The notes under the pieces: model-generated
Database searches by the model: none
Told to the model about the DNA's origin: nothing
What the model saw: the letters and a program-made list of their open reading frames with translations, nothing else
Source of the DNA: Flavobacterium luteum
GTDB lineage: Bacteria; Bacteroidota; Bacteroidia; Flavobacteriales; Flavobacteriaceae
Assembly: GCF_008806775.1 (NCBI RefSeq)
Contig: NZ_WAEM01000004.1
Coordinates: 62,001 to 126,000, forward strand
Length of the DNA stretch: 64,000 nt
Reading direction: 5' to 3'
In this document: piece after piece, positions 39,719-49,674 of the stretch
How the letters are laid out: each line of letters starts with the position of its first letter
How positions within the stretch are numbered: the first letter of the stretch is position 1
Made by a program: the position numbers and the translations under genes

Positions 39719-40324
39719 ATGGCAAGATATACTGGTCCAAGTACAAGAATCGCACGTAAATTTGGTGAAGCTATTTTCGGAGACGATAAAGCTTTCGAAA
39801 AAAGAAATTACCCTCCTGGACAACACGGGATGGCAAAAAAAAGAGGAAAAAAATCTGAGTATGCTGTTCAATTAATGGAAAAGCAAAAAGCTAAATATTC
39901 TTATGGGATTTTAGAAAAACAATTCAGAAATTTATTTGAAAAAGCATCTGCTACAAAAGGTGTAACAGGTGAAGTTTTACTTCAACTTTGTGAAGCAAGA
40001 TTAGATAACGTTGTTTTTAGAATGGGTATTGCTCCTTCTAGAAGAGGTGCTCGTCAAATCGTTTCTCACAGACACATCACAGTAAATGGTGAATTGGTAA
40101 ACATTCCTTCTTATCACCTAAAACCAGGTGATGTAGTTGCTGTTCGTGAAAAATCTAAATCTTTAGAGGCTATCGAGCGTTCTTTATCAAATTCTTCTCA
40201 TGTTTATGAATGGATAACATGGAATAATGATACTAAATCAGGAACTTTTGTTACTGTTCCTGCCAGACTTCAAATTCCAGAAAATATTAAAGAGCAGTTA
40301 ATCGTCGAATTGTACAACAAATAA
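39719..40324 (+). CDS. rpsD: 30S ribosomal protein S4
   Basis: A 201-residue S4 with [20 protein letters not shown], and an S4 RNA-binding domain with [20 protein letters not shown] and [18 protein letters not shown]. The N-terminal segment lacks the Cys cluster of zinc-type S4. It is a primary 16S-binding assembly protein. Confidence 0.98.
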   Translation: MARYTGPSTRIARKFGEAIFGDDKAFEKRNYPPGQHGMAKKRGKKSEYAVQLMEKQKAKYSYGILEKQFRNLFEKASATKGVTGEVLLQLCEARLDNVVFRMGIAPSRRGARQIVSHRHITVNGELVNIPSYHLKPGDVVAVREKSKSLEAIERSLSNSSHVYEWITWNNDTKSGTFVTVPARLQIPENIKEQLIVELYNK

Positions 40325-40344
40325 TAATTGACTTAGTCGAAATT

Positions 40345-41337
40345 ATGGCAATATTTAATTTTCAGAAGCCCGATAAAGTTATCATGATCGATTCAACCGA
40401 TTTTGAAGGTAAATTTGAGTTTAGACCTTTAGAACCTGGTTACGGATTGACCGTTGGTAATGCACTTAGAAGAGTTATGCTTTCTGCTTTAGAAGGATAC
40501 GCAATCACATCTGTTCGAATAGAAGGTGTAGATCACGAATTCTCAACTATCTCAGGAGTTGTTGAAGACGTAACTGAAATCATTTTGAACTTGAAACAAG
40601 TACGTTTCAAACGTCAAATAGAGGATATAGATAACGAAGCAGTTACTATATCAGTTTCAGGTAAAGATCAACTTACCGCTGGTGATTTTCAAAAATTTAT
40701 TTCAGGTTTCCAAGTACTGAATCCAGAATTGGTTATTTGTAATTTAGATTCTAAAATCAAGTTGAGTTTAGAATTAACTATCGAAAAAGGTAGAGGTTAT
40801 GTTCCTGCAGAAGAGAACAAAAAACAAAACGCAGCCATCGGAACTATTTTTACAGATTCTATTTTTACACCTGTTAAGAATGTAAAATATGCTATCGAAA
40901 ACTTCCGTGTAGAGCAAAAAACAGATTATGAAAAATTAGTTTTCGAAATTAAAACTGATGGTTCAATCAATCCAAAAGATGCTTTGACCGAAGCTGCTAA
41001 AGTGTTAATTCATCACTTTATGTTGTTTTCTGACGAAAGAATTACTCTTGAAGCTGATGAAATTGCTCAAACTGAATCCTATGATGAAGAGTCATTACAT
41101 ATGAGACAATTGCTTAAAACTAAATTAGTCGATATGGATTTATCTGTAAGAGCCTTAAATTGTTTAAAAGCTGCAGAAGTTGATACACTTGGAGATTTAG
41201 TATCTTTCAATAAAAACGACCTAATGAAATTCCGTAATTTCGGTAAAAAATCTTTAACAGAACTAGATGAACTAGTGGCTATTAAAAATTTAAACTTCGG
41301 AATGGATTTAGCAAAATACAAATTAGATAAAGAGTAA
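40345..41337 (+). CDS. rpoA: RNA polymerase alpha subunit
   Basis: A 330-residue alpha subunit. The N-terminal dimerisation domain has [20 protein letters not shown] and [17 protein letters not shown]; the C-terminal DNA/activator-binding domain spans about 250-320 ([36 protein letters not shown]). It lies between rpsD and rplQ as in most bacteria. Confidence 0.98.
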   Translation: MAIFNFQKPDKVIMIDSTDFEGKFEFRPLEPGYGLTVGNALRRVMLSALEGYAITSVRIEGVDHEFSTISGVVEDVTEIILNLKQVRFKRQIEDIDNEAVTISVSGKDQLTAGDFQKFISGFQVLNPELVICNLDSKIKLSLELTIEKGRGYVPAEENKKQNAAIGTIFTDSIFTPVKNVKYAIENFRVEQKTDYEKLVFEIKTDGSINPKDALTEAAKVLIHHFMLFSDERITLEADEIAQTESYDEESLHMRQLLKTKLVDMDLSVRALNCLKAAEVDTLGDLVSFNKNDLMKFRNFGKKSLTELDELVAIKNLNFGMDLAKYKLDKE

Positions 41338-41340
41338 ATT

Positions 41341-41384
41341 ACTTCATATTTTGCTCTCCAAAGCGGATTGAAGCAAGATGAAGT
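41341..41384 (+). promoter_or_regulatory. Three-tier hairpin between rpoA and rplQ (candidate L17 leader)
   Basis: ACTTCAT (41341-41347) pairs with ATGAAGT (41378-41384), TTGCT (41351-41355) with AGCAA (41372-41376), and TCC (41357-41359) with GGA (41365-41367). Small internal loops separate the tiers. Only three Ts follow, so it is not a standard terminator. It fills most of the 62-bp spacer and ends 16 bp before the rplQ ATG. Confidence 0.5.
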
Positions 41385-41399
41385 TTAAAAAAATACGTC

Positions 41400-41897
41400 A
41401 TGAGACACGGAAAAAAATTCAATCACTTAAGCAGACAGACTGGACATAGAAAAGCTATGTTAGCTAATATGGCTTGTTCTCTAATCGAGCACAAACGTAT
41501 TAACACAACTGTTGCTAAAGCAAAAGCACTTAAACAATTTGTTGAGCCGCTTATAACAAAATCAAAAGAAGATACAACTCACAACCGACGTATTGTTTTC
41601 GCTTACTTACGTAGCAAATATGCAGTAACTGACTTGTTCAGAGATGTAGCTTCAAAAGTAGGAGATCGTCCAGGTGGTTATACTCGTATCATCAAAGTTG
41701 GAAATCGTTTAGGAGATAATGCTGATATGGCAATGATCGAATTAGTTGATTTTAACGAACTTTATACAGGTGGTAAAAAAGAAGTTAAAAAAGCAAAAAG
41801 CCGTCGTGGTGGAAAAGCTAAAAAAGAAGATGCTGCTGTTGATGTGGCTCCTGAAGCTGCTGCTCCAGAAGCACCAACTACAGAAACTGAAGAATAA
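41400..41897 (+). CDS. rplQ: 50S ribosomal protein L17 with an acidic Ala/Glu-rich tail
   Basis: A 165-residue L17. The core ([40 protein letters not shown]) ends near residue 118. A low-complexity extension follows: basic ([17 protein letters not shown]) and then Ala/Pro/Glu-rich ([17 protein letters not shown]). Such tails are common in Bacteroidota L17. Last gene of the ribosomal cluster, with a terminator 26 bp after its stop. Confidence 0.97.
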   Translation: MRHGKKFNHLSRQTGHRKAMLANMACSLIEHKRINTTVAKAKALKQFVEPLITKSKEDTTHNRRIVFAYLRSKYAVTDLFRDVASKVGDRPGGYTRIIKVGNRLGDNADMAMIELVDFNELYTGGKKEVKKAKSRRGGKAKKEDAAVDVAPEAAAPEAPTTETEE

Positions 41898-41922
41898 TGA
41901 CTATCACTATTTAATACAAATC

Positions 41923-41957
41923 AAGGATAAACTTTTATTAGTTTGTCCTTTTTTTTT
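41923..41957 (+). terminator. Rho-independent terminator of the ribosomal-protein cluster
   Basis: AAGGATAAACT (41923-41933) pairs with AGTTTGTCCTT (41940-41950): eleven positions with one G-U wobble and a six-base loop. A T-tract follows directly. It closes the transcript beginning before rpsL. Confidence 0.88.
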
Positions 41958-42018
41958 GGTCATTGCGAGAGACGAAGTAATCAGGAGCATGATTTTTAGG
42001 TATTTTAATTTTTCATAT

Positions 42019-42080
42019 TCCCGCTCTGCATTACAATCTCCCGATTAATATCGGGAGGATTTTCACTGCGATCGGGGCTA
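42019..42080. repeat. Dispersed hairpin element, copy A
   Basis: The left shoulder TCCCGCT (42019-42025), ten bases, ATCT, then the core stem CTCCCGAT/ATCGGGAG (42038-42045 and 42050-42057) with a TAAT loop, and the right shoulder ATCGGGGCTA (42071-42080). Copy B at 52013-52081 has the same shoulders around a different stem. Just before it, at about 41960-41985, is a CATTGCGAGAGACGAAG segment resembling another intergenic repeat known from many bacterial genomes. Confidence 0.7.
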
Positions 42081-42172
42081 AAAGATAAATTTCGGCTTCT
42101 CGAGAAATTAAATTTTCATAAGCCCACAAATTAAATTAAATTTACAACCGCAACACAACAACTATACAAAGA

Positions 42173-43282
42173 ATGAAATACACTACGAGACAAAAAGCCA
42201 TATTACTGCTAAGTGACGGAACCATTTTTCATGGAAAATCCATTGGAATCAGTGGAACCACTTTCGGTGAAGTGTGCTTTAATACAGGAATGACGGGGTA
42301 TCAGGAAATATTTACCGACCCATCTTATTTTGGTCAAATCATGGTGGCTACTAATCCACATATTGGTAATTATGGTGTAAACAAAAATGAAGTAGAATCT
42401 GATTCTATTAAAATATCAGGATTAGTTTGTAAAAATTTTAGTTTCAATTATTCCAGAGAAGATGCTTCTGAAAGTTTAGAAAGTTATTTCTTAAAACAAA
42501 ATCTAATTTGTATTTCAGATGTAGATACCCGTGCTCTAGTAAGTTATATTAGAGATAACGGAGCAATGAATGCTGTAATTTGTACTGACGGAACAGAGGT
42601 TGAAGATTTGAAAAATCAATTAGCAAAAGTTCCCGATATGAAAGGTTTAGAATTGGCTTCTAAAGTTTCTACCAAACAGACTTATTTCTTTGGCGATGAA
42701 AATGCTACTTATAAAATAGCCGCTCTAGATCTAGGTATAAAAACCAATATACTTCGTAATCTAGCCAAAAGAGATTGCTACATTAAAGTTTTTCCGTACA
42801 ACGCATCGTATTCTGATTTAGCTGCATTTAATCCTGATGGCTATTTCTTGTCTAACGGTCCTGGCGATCCAGACCCTCTTTTTAGTGCAATAGTTGTTGC
42901 AAAAGAAATTATAAAAAACGACAAACCACTATTTGGAATTTGTTTAGGACATCAAGTAATAGCTTTGGCAAACGGAGTTTCTACCTATAAAATGTTTAAC
43001 GGGCATCGAGGTATCAATCATCCTGTTAAAAATATCATAACAGGCAAAGGAGAAATCACTTCTCAGAATCACGGGTTTGCTGTTAACAAAGAAGAATTAG
43101 AAAAAAATGCCGACTTAGTAATAACGCATTTGCATCTAAACGACCATACGGTTGCCGGAATGAGAATGAAAAATAAAAATTGTTTCTCAGTACAATACCA
43201 TCCTGAAGCAAGTCCTGGCCCTCATGATTCCAGTTATTTGTTTGACCAATTTGTAGAGAATATAAAATCTACAGTAAACTAA
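42173..43282 (+). CDS. carA: Carbamoyl-phosphate synthase small (glutaminase) subunit
   Basis: A 369-residue protein. The N-terminal CarA domain has LLSDGTIFHGKSIG and GEVCFNTGMTGYQEIFTDPS. The class I glutamine amidotransferase domain has the catalytic Cys in FGICLGHQVIALA and the His/Glu pair in YHPEASPGPHDS; NGPGDPDP is also present. It supplies ammonia to CarB for carbamoyl phosphate in pyrimidine and arginine synthesis. carB is not adjacent; eno follows after 105 bp. No PyrR or riboswitch structure was recognised upstream. Confidence 0.95.
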   Translation: MKYTTRQKAILLLSDGTIFHGKSIGISGTTFGEVCFNTGMTGYQEIFTDPSYFGQIMVATNPHIGNYGVNKNEVESDSIKISGLVCKNFSFNYSREDASESLESYFLKQNLICISDVDTRALVSYIRDNGAMNAVICTDGTEVEDLKNQLAKVPDMKGLELASKVSTKQTYFFGDENATYKIAALDLGIKTNILRNLAKRDCYIKVFPYNASYSDLAAFNPDGYFLSNGPGDPDPLFSAIVVAKEIIKNDKPLFGICLGHQVIALANGVSTYKMFNGHRGINHPVKNIITGKGEITSQNHGFAVNKEELEKNADLVITHLHLNDHTVAGMRMKNKNCFSVQYHPEASPGPHDSSYLFDQFVENIKSTVN

Positions 43283-43337
43283 ATCGTTATCGTTAATAAC
43301 ATTCGATATTTTCACATTATCAGTATTTTAATAGAAT

Positions 43338-43345
43338 TATATTTG
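43338..43345 (+). promoter_or_regulatory. Candidate -7 box for eno
   Basis: TATATTTG matches TAnnTTTG, 42 bp before the eno start. The -33 position has a T-rich TTTTC rather than TTG, so support is partial. Confidence 0.45.
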
Positions 43346-43360
43346 TATTACAAAAATTAG

Positions 43361-44680
<1,320 letters not shown>

Positions 44681-44703
44681 AATTTTATAAATTTTTATTT
44701 TCT

Positions 44704-44746
44704 AAACCCTTTCAGATTTTTAATTCTGAAAGGGTTTTTGATTTTT
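44704..44746 (+). terminator. Rho-independent terminator of eno
   Basis: AAACCCTTTCAGA (44704-44716) is the perfect complement of TCTGAAAGGGTTT (44725-44737), 13 bp around an eight-base loop, followed by a T-rich run. It lies 23 bp after the eno stop. Confidence 0.92.
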
Positions 44747-45060
44747 ATACTATTCAAAAACTAAATAATAAATCAAAGCTCTTTAATACTAAATCAAGAG
44801 TATAGAATACTATTTATTTCTTAAAAATCACTACAGAAAAAGGAAGTAAAGTAGAGAAAGTATTTAAGAATTAATTCCGAAAAAATCACTTTTTTTATAA
44901 TATAACCCCTTTTTTTAAAGGGTTTAGGGTTTTTTATGAATCAAAAAACTGTTTTTAAGGTATAATTAACGAATTCATCATTGAAATCATTTTTTAATTC
45001 GTGTTATATTCCATAGATTTGTTAAATTATTATTTAAAAAGATAAATTACAGATTTTATT
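44747..45060. other. Intergenic region between eno and gltA
   Basis: No gene was seen in this 314-bp AT-rich stretch. It holds a short hairpin, CCCTTT/AAAGGG (44908-44923), followed by TTTAGGGTTTTTT, possibly a weak second terminator, and a TAGATTTG match to the -7 consensus at 45014-45021 that may serve gltA. No TTG is at the matching -33 position. Confidence 0.5.
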
Positions 45061-46344
45061 ATGTCAAAAACAGCAACACTAGAAATTGACGGCAAGAAGT
45101 ATGAGTTCCCAATTATAAAAGGGAGCGAGAATGAAATAGCTATCGATATTAACAAATTACGTGATTTGTCAGGAGCAATCACTTTAGATAGAGGGTATAA
45201 AAATTCTGGTTCTTGTCTAAGTGAAATAACTTTTCTTGACGGAGAAGAAGGTATTTTGCGTTATAGAGGTTATTCTATAGAAGAGTTGGCAGAGAAAGCA
45301 CATTTTCTTGAAGTATCGTATTTGTTAATTTTTGGCGAATTGCCTACAGCTGAGCAGTTGAAACAATACGAGACTGATATAAGAAAATATACTTTGGTAA
45401 ATGAGGAAATGAAAAACATCATTGACGGTTTTCCAAAAACCGCTCATCCTATGGGAGTTTTATCGGCATTGACAAGTGCTTTAACCGCTTTTAATCCTAA
45501 AGCTGTAAACCCAGACAATCCAAAGGAGTTGTATGAATCGGTTTGTAAGATCATGGGTAAATTTTTAGTAATTGCCACTTGGACGTATAGAAAAACAATG
45601 GGTTATCCTTTAAATTATTACGACAATACAAAAGGTTATGTAGAGAATTTTATGAATTTAATGTTTCATTTACCAACAGAGCCTTACACTGCCAATCCAA
45701 TTATAGTGGATGCTTTAGATAAATTATTTATACTTCATGCCGATCACGAGCAAAACTGTTCTACTTCTACAGTACGAATGGTTGGTTCTTCGCATGCGGG
45801 GCTTTTTGCTTCTATATCTGCAGGAGCCTCGGCACTTTGGGGACCATTACATGGTGGTGCAAACCAAGCGGTACTTGAGATGTTAGAAGAGATTCATGCA
45901 AATGGTGGTGATACTGACAAATATCTTGCGAAAGCAAAAGATAAAGAAGATCCCTTCCGTTTAATGGGTTTTGGACATAGAGTGTACAAAAATTTTGATC
46001 CAAGAGCCAAGATTATTAAAAAAGCAGCCGACGAAGTTTTAAATACGTTAGGTGTAGATGATCCGATTTTAGAAATTGCAAAAAAACTGGAAGCGGCGGC
46101 ACTTGTTGATGAATATTTCGTATCAAGAAAGTTATATCCAAATGTCGATTTTTATTCTGGAATTATTTATAGAGCACTAGGAATTCCTACAGATATGTTT
46201 ACTGTTATGTTTGCAATAGGTCGTTTGCCAGGCTGGATTGCACAATGGAAAGAGATGCGAATCAATAAAGAACCAATAGGGCGACCACGACAAATTTATA
46301 CAGGACATACTCTTCGAGGATTTGTACCAGTTGATAAAAGATAA
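45061..46344 (+). CDS. gltA: Citrate synthase
   Basis: A 427-residue hexameric-type citrate synthase with LDRGYKNSGSCLSEITFLDG, YRGYSIEELAE, the catalytic His in GPLHGGANQAVLEM, the second His in FGHRVYKNFDPRA, and the Asp in VDFYSGIIYRALGIP. It condenses acetyl-CoA and oxaloacetate at entry to the TCA cycle. The gene appears monocistronic, with an intergenic hairpin terminator right behind it. Confidence 0.97.
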   Translation: MSKTATLEIDGKKYEFPIIKGSENEIAIDINKLRDLSGAITLDRGYKNSGSCLSEITFLDGEEGILRYRGYSIEELAEKAHFLEVSYLLIFGELPTAEQLKQYETDIRKYTLVNEEMKNIIDGFPKTAHPMGVLSALTSALTAFNPKAVNPDNPKELYESVCKIMGKFLVIATWTYRKTMGYPLNYYDNTKGYVENFMNLMFHLPTEPYTANPIIVDALDKLFILHADHEQNCSTSTVRMVGSSHAGLFASISAGASALWGPLHGGANQAVLEMLEEIHANGGDTDKYLAKAKDKEDPFRLMGFGHRVYKNFDPRAKIIKKAADEVLNTLGVDDPILEIAKKLEAAALVDEYFVSRKLYPNVDFYSGIIYRALGIPTDMFTVMFAIGRLPGWIAQWKEMRINKEPIGRPRQIYTGHTLRGFVPVDKR

Positions 46345-46368
46345 TTTGTTAAAATAATTTATATATTT

Positions 46369-46406
46369 AAAAAGCTTCTTCTAATCGAGAAGCTTTTTTA
46401 TCTTTG
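46369..46406 (+). terminator. gltA terminator with an overlapping promoter box
   Basis: AAAAAGCTTCT (46369-46379) pairs with AGAAGCTTTTT (46388-46398), 11 bp, followed by T-rich sequence. The end of the tail reads TATCTTTG (46399-46406), an exact TAnnTTTG -7 match, 30 bp before the next ATG. The downstream gene may therefore start from a promoter embedded in the terminator tail. Confidence 0.8.
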
Positions 46407-46436
46407 AATAGATACAATAATATTTAAAACTAGAGT

Positions 46437-48053
46437 ATGCTAAAAGCGGTTCTATTTATTTCAAATAAGAAACAAATTTCTTTATCAAATAGAATTGAAA
46501 ACGGAAAAAGTATTTACTTACACCCTCAATTAGAAATTAATAATAATGAATCTTTTGATTTACAATTTACATTTAATGATGAGATTGTCAAGTTTCGGAA
46601 TCATGATTATACTTGGGTTGAAATTTTGAAAGATGATATAGTTGCCAATCAATTTACACCAAAAATTATTCAATTAAAAAACGGATTTTTTATTCAAGCG
46701 AATATTAACTTCGGTATTTGGGAAATAAAAAGTAATGATAATAAAACTCTCTTTTGGCGTTTTAATCCAGAAAATTCAAATTCATTTACAAGTTTTTCTA
46801 AAAATGCTGATAAATCAATCACTCAGGCACGAACAATAAATAAATTTCTAGTATTACCACAATTATTATTTACAAAGGGAAGCACAATCGAATTTAGTAG
46901 ATCAAAAATTCCTTTTACCGCAATCGCTTGTTTTACTGATCATTGTGATTTTGATACGCCTGAAAATTTAGAAACTCAAAGACTTTTTTTTGCTAAACAT
47001 AAAATTAAAGTAACAAAAGGATTTTTTCTCAATCATTTTTCGAAAAGAAATGATAATGCATCATTTGAAAATGAAAGTCATGAGTTCTTAAAATGGATTG
47101 ACGATGGTCATGAATTGGCGTACCATTCACTTTCACAATCTTTGAAAATTAGAGAAGAAAGTATAAAAGATTTTAAAAGTTTTAAACCACCACTACCTTC
47201 AATACCAGTTTGGATTGACCATGGTTATCAACCCTATAATTTTTCAGTTTATAAAAATCATAATTTATCAGATGAAAATTATGAAAACAATTTAATGGAG
47301 AAGAAAATAAAAATCCTTTGGAATTATATTGATAGTGGTACAGCAACACTTGGAGTAATTAATCAATTAAATAGTAATGATTTTACTCTAAATAGTTTTT
47401 ATAAAGGCAGTAAATCGCTCAAGTTAAAAGAACGATTAGGTACTTTAATAAAAAACATGACAATACATTACTATGCTAACCAAAAGATTATTAAGCAATA
47501 TAGAAATGTAGCTATTTCTTTCAAATCTGTTTTTTTAGAAAGAAAATTAAACTATTTATTTAAGTTTATTGTGAGTTTATTTGGCATAGCTTTTCCAATA
47601 TTAAAAGTTTTTTTTACATGGCATAAAAGTAAAAAAATACCTTATAAACAAGCTAAATATTCATCATTGTTTTTTAAACATAAAATAAATCAAAATGATT
47701 TTTATATTTTTCAAACTCTAAAAATGGTTGATTTTAAAGCATCGTTATGTGAAACGAACATTGAAAAACTTGTAGCTGAAAAAGGTGTTTTTATTGCACA
47801 TACTTACTTTTCTTTACCTATGACTTACCACAAAGGGAAAATGTTTAAAACCATAACGACCATTGATGAGGCAGTAGATGAAAATTTTGGATTGCTAGCC
47901 CAAAAAGTTGTAAATCAAGAAATTTGGAATCCAACCCTAAGCGAATTAATCAACTATTTATCAAAATTAGAAGAAGTAGTTTTAGATATCGATGAAAATG
48001 AAAATGTATACATAAGTCAGAATTCAGGGGTGGCCTTTAGAAATGTAAATTAA
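46437..48053 (+). CDS. Polysaccharide-deacetylase-fold protein with an altered metal site
   Basis: A 538-residue protein. Residues about 160-300 look like a NodB/polysaccharide-deacetylase barrel: FTDHCDFDTPEN (Asp of motif 1, about 167), GHELAYHSLS (motif 2) and WIDHGYQPYNF (motif 3, about 259). Motif 2 normally ends His-x-x-x-His; here the second His is Gln (HSLSQ), so activity may differ or be lost. The N-terminal 150 residues are beta-rich and unassigned. It overlaps the FemAB-like gene by one base (TAATG), so the two are coupled. A role in cell-surface glycan synthesis is inferred. Confidence 0.6.
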   Translation: MLKAVLFISNKKQISLSNRIENGKSIYLHPQLEINNNESFDLQFTFNDEIVKFRNHDYTWVEILKDDIVANQFTPKIIQLKNGFFIQANINFGIWEIKSNDNKTLFWRFNPENSNSFTSFSKNADKSITQARTINKFLVLPQLLFTKGSTIEFSRSKIPFTAIACFTDHCDFDTPENLETQRLFFAKHKIKVTKGFFLNHFSKRNDNASFENESHEFLKWIDDGHELAYHSLSQSLKIREESIKDFKSFKPPLPSIPVWIDHGYQPYNFSVYKNHNLSDENYENNLMEKKIKILWNYIDSGTATLGVINQLNSNDFTLNSFYKGSKSLKLKERLGTLIKNMTIHYYANQKIIKQYRNVAISFKSVFLERKLNYLFKFIVSLFGIAFPILKVFFTWHKSKKIPYKQAKYSSLFFKHKINQNDFYIFQTLKMVDFKASLCETNIEKLVAEKGVFIAHTYFSLPMTYHKGKMFKTITTIDEAVDENFGLLAQKVVNQEIWNPTLSELINYLSKLEEVVLDIDENENVYISQNSGVAFRNVN

Positions 48054-49120
48054 TGAAACTACTAATTACAAAAGATATCGATTGGTTAAAAAAATGGGAT
48101 GATTATGTTTTAAATGAAAATCATGGAAGTCATTTGTTATTGTCAGATTGGAATAAATCTTTTATTGTTTATGGATTTGACTATGAAATCTGTATACTTT
48201 TAGATAATCATAAAATAGTTGGAGGTTATGCTTCTATCATTGCTAAAGTAGCTTTTTTTAAATTTTATATTGTTCCATTCGGTCCAATAGTTAGTACCAA
48301 ATATGAATCTAATTTGGATAATTTAATTGATAAAGTAAAAGAACAAGCCCGTTTTCATACTTGTTCTTATGCACATGTCACATTGCCCTTTTCTGATATA
48401 AAAAATAAACACTCCTATTTTCCTAATCTTAGACTAAGAAGTTTAATTGATGCAAAAAAAGGACAATTGTTTAAACATATATATTCAACATCAGGAATAA
48501 ATTGGAAATCAGTTAAAGAGTTTGAAACAGAAGAAGCATTGATTGCAAGTTTTAGAGCTTCTGTTAGACGATACATTAGAAGTTCTCAACGTAAAGGATT
48601 AGAGTTACAGTTTCTATTAAAAGAAGATGAAATAAAAAAAGGGTATGACCTATGTTTAGAAAACGCAAATAAAAATGGGTATTCGCTAAGGGAATGGAAT
48701 ACCTTTAAAAATACAATTATGAGTTTGGTAGAAAAAGGACATGCCAAATTTATAGTTGCTGTTTTTGATAATCAAATTAAAGGATCAGCTTTTATTATTA
48801 AATCGGGTAATTATTATACTTATATTTTAGGAGGAACAGTTAAAGAAAAACCGGATTTTTTAGCTGGACATTTTCTTCATTATGCCGCAATAAAGTTGGC
48901 TTATGATGAAAAATTGTCAGGTTATAATATTTCGCTTGGGGGTTCAACAGGAGTTGTGAGTTTAAAAAGCAGTTATGCTGATGAACAAATTTATTATAAA
49001 TTAGGACATTATCATTGGGTATTAAGACCCTACTATTTTAAATTTTATTTGTTTATTGAAAAACATTTAAAATCTCATAAAAGAACAATTTCTAAACTAT
49101 TATCACTAATGAAACTATGA
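48053..49120 (+). CDS. FemAB/GNAT-like acyl- or aminoacyltransferase
   Basis: A 355-residue protein of the FemAB-like double-GNAT fold: the N-terminal half has GGYASIIAKVAFFKFYIVPF, the middle SFRASVRRYIRSSQRKGLEL, and the C-terminal half GHFLHYAAIKLAYDEKLSGY and NISLGGSTGVVSLKSSYADE, typical of Fem-type proteins. Family members move amino acids or acyl groups onto peptidoglycan or glycans. It overlaps both neighbours (TAATG and ATGA), so the three genes form one translationally coupled unit. The substrate is unknown. Confidence 0.75.
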   Translation: MKLLITKDIDWLKKWDDYVLNENHGSHLLLSDWNKSFIVYGFDYEICILLDNHKIVGGYASIIAKVAFFKFYIVPFGPIVSTKYESNLDNLIDKVKEQARFHTCSYAHVTLPFSDIKNKHSYFPNLRLRSLIDAKKGQLFKHIYSTSGINWKSVKEFETEEALIASFRASVRRYIRSSQRKGLELQFLLKEDEIKKGYDLCLENANKNGYSLREWNTFKNTIMSLVEKGHAKFIVAVFDNQIKGSAFIIKSGNYYTYILGGTVKEKPDFLAGHFLHYAAIKLAYDEKLSGYNISLGGSTGVVSLKSSYADEQIYYKLGHYHWVLRPYYFKFYLFIEKHLKSHKRTISKLLSLMKL

Positions 49121-49593
49121 TTAAAAAGTTACTAAAATATTTCATGATTAAAAATATAGATGTTTTTATTTATTACATAAATAAAGAAATGCTTTCTGCT
49201 TTTCCAGAACCAAACTATTTAGTAACTCAAGAGGAAATAAATCAAAATAAAACAAGGTATTCTATTGTTGAAAAGGACAGAATAATTCACGAGAGTTTTT
49301 TGTTTAATAAACTTTTTCTTCTAAGATTAATAAAAAAGAGAGGGCCAACTATTGGTGATTGTAAAACTATTCAAGAATTTAGAGGAAAATCTATTTATCC
49401 CTTTGTTATAAATCATATTGCTAAGGATCAGATTCTAAATCACAATAAAAATGAAGTCTTTATTATTGTTAACACCAACAATCATAGTTCTATAATAGGA
49501 ATTGAAAAAGCGGGTTTTAAATTGCATATTAAGATTAAAGCAAAAAGATTTTTCATTTTTCATTATAATGTTATAAAGACATTTTATTTTTAA
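49117..49593 (+). CDS. GNAT-family N-acetyltransferase
   Basis: A 158-residue protein with a GNAT core at about 85-145: FRGKSIYPFVINHIAKDQIL resembles motif A, and NTNNHSSIIGIEKAGFKLH resembles motif B. It probably acetylates an amine with acetyl-CoA. The start overlaps the FemAB-like stop by ATGA. A weak terminator-like AAAAGCT/AGCTTTT stem lies at 49618-49645. The order deacetylase, FemAB, GNAT suggests modification of one common glycan or lipid product. Confidence 0.7.
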   Translation: MIKKLLKYFMIKNIDVFIYYINKEMLSAFPEPNYLVTQEEINQNKTRYSIVEKDRIIHESFLFNKLFLLRLIKKRGPTIGDCKTIQEFRGKSIYPFVINHIAKDQILNHNKNEVFIIVNTNNHSSIIGIEKAGFKLHIKIKAKRFFIFHYNVIKTFYF

Positions 49594-49617
49594 TGATTTC
49601 TTGAAATACTTATAAAT

Positions 49618-49654
49618 AAAAGCTTAGTTAATCTGTTTAGCTTTTTTATCTTTA
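49618..49654 (+). terminator. Short terminator-like hairpin after the GNAT gene
   Basis: AAAAGCT (49618-49624) pairs with AGCTTTT (49639-49645), followed by TT. The tail GCTTTTTTATCTTT is the same as that of the gltA terminator at 46392-46405, and here too a near -7 box (TATCTTTA, one mismatch) overlaps it, 20 bp before the next ATG. Confidence 0.5.
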
Positions 49655-49674
49655 TACACTTTTAAAAATGCTTT

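Noticed and set aside
41341-41384. Terminator between rpoA and rplQ
   Set aside because: Only three Ts follow the stem, and a strong terminator lies after rplQ.
41746-42048. Plus-strand open frame overlapping the end of rplQ
   Set aside because: It runs out of frame through the rplQ tail, the terminator and dispersed element A; the composition follows those features.
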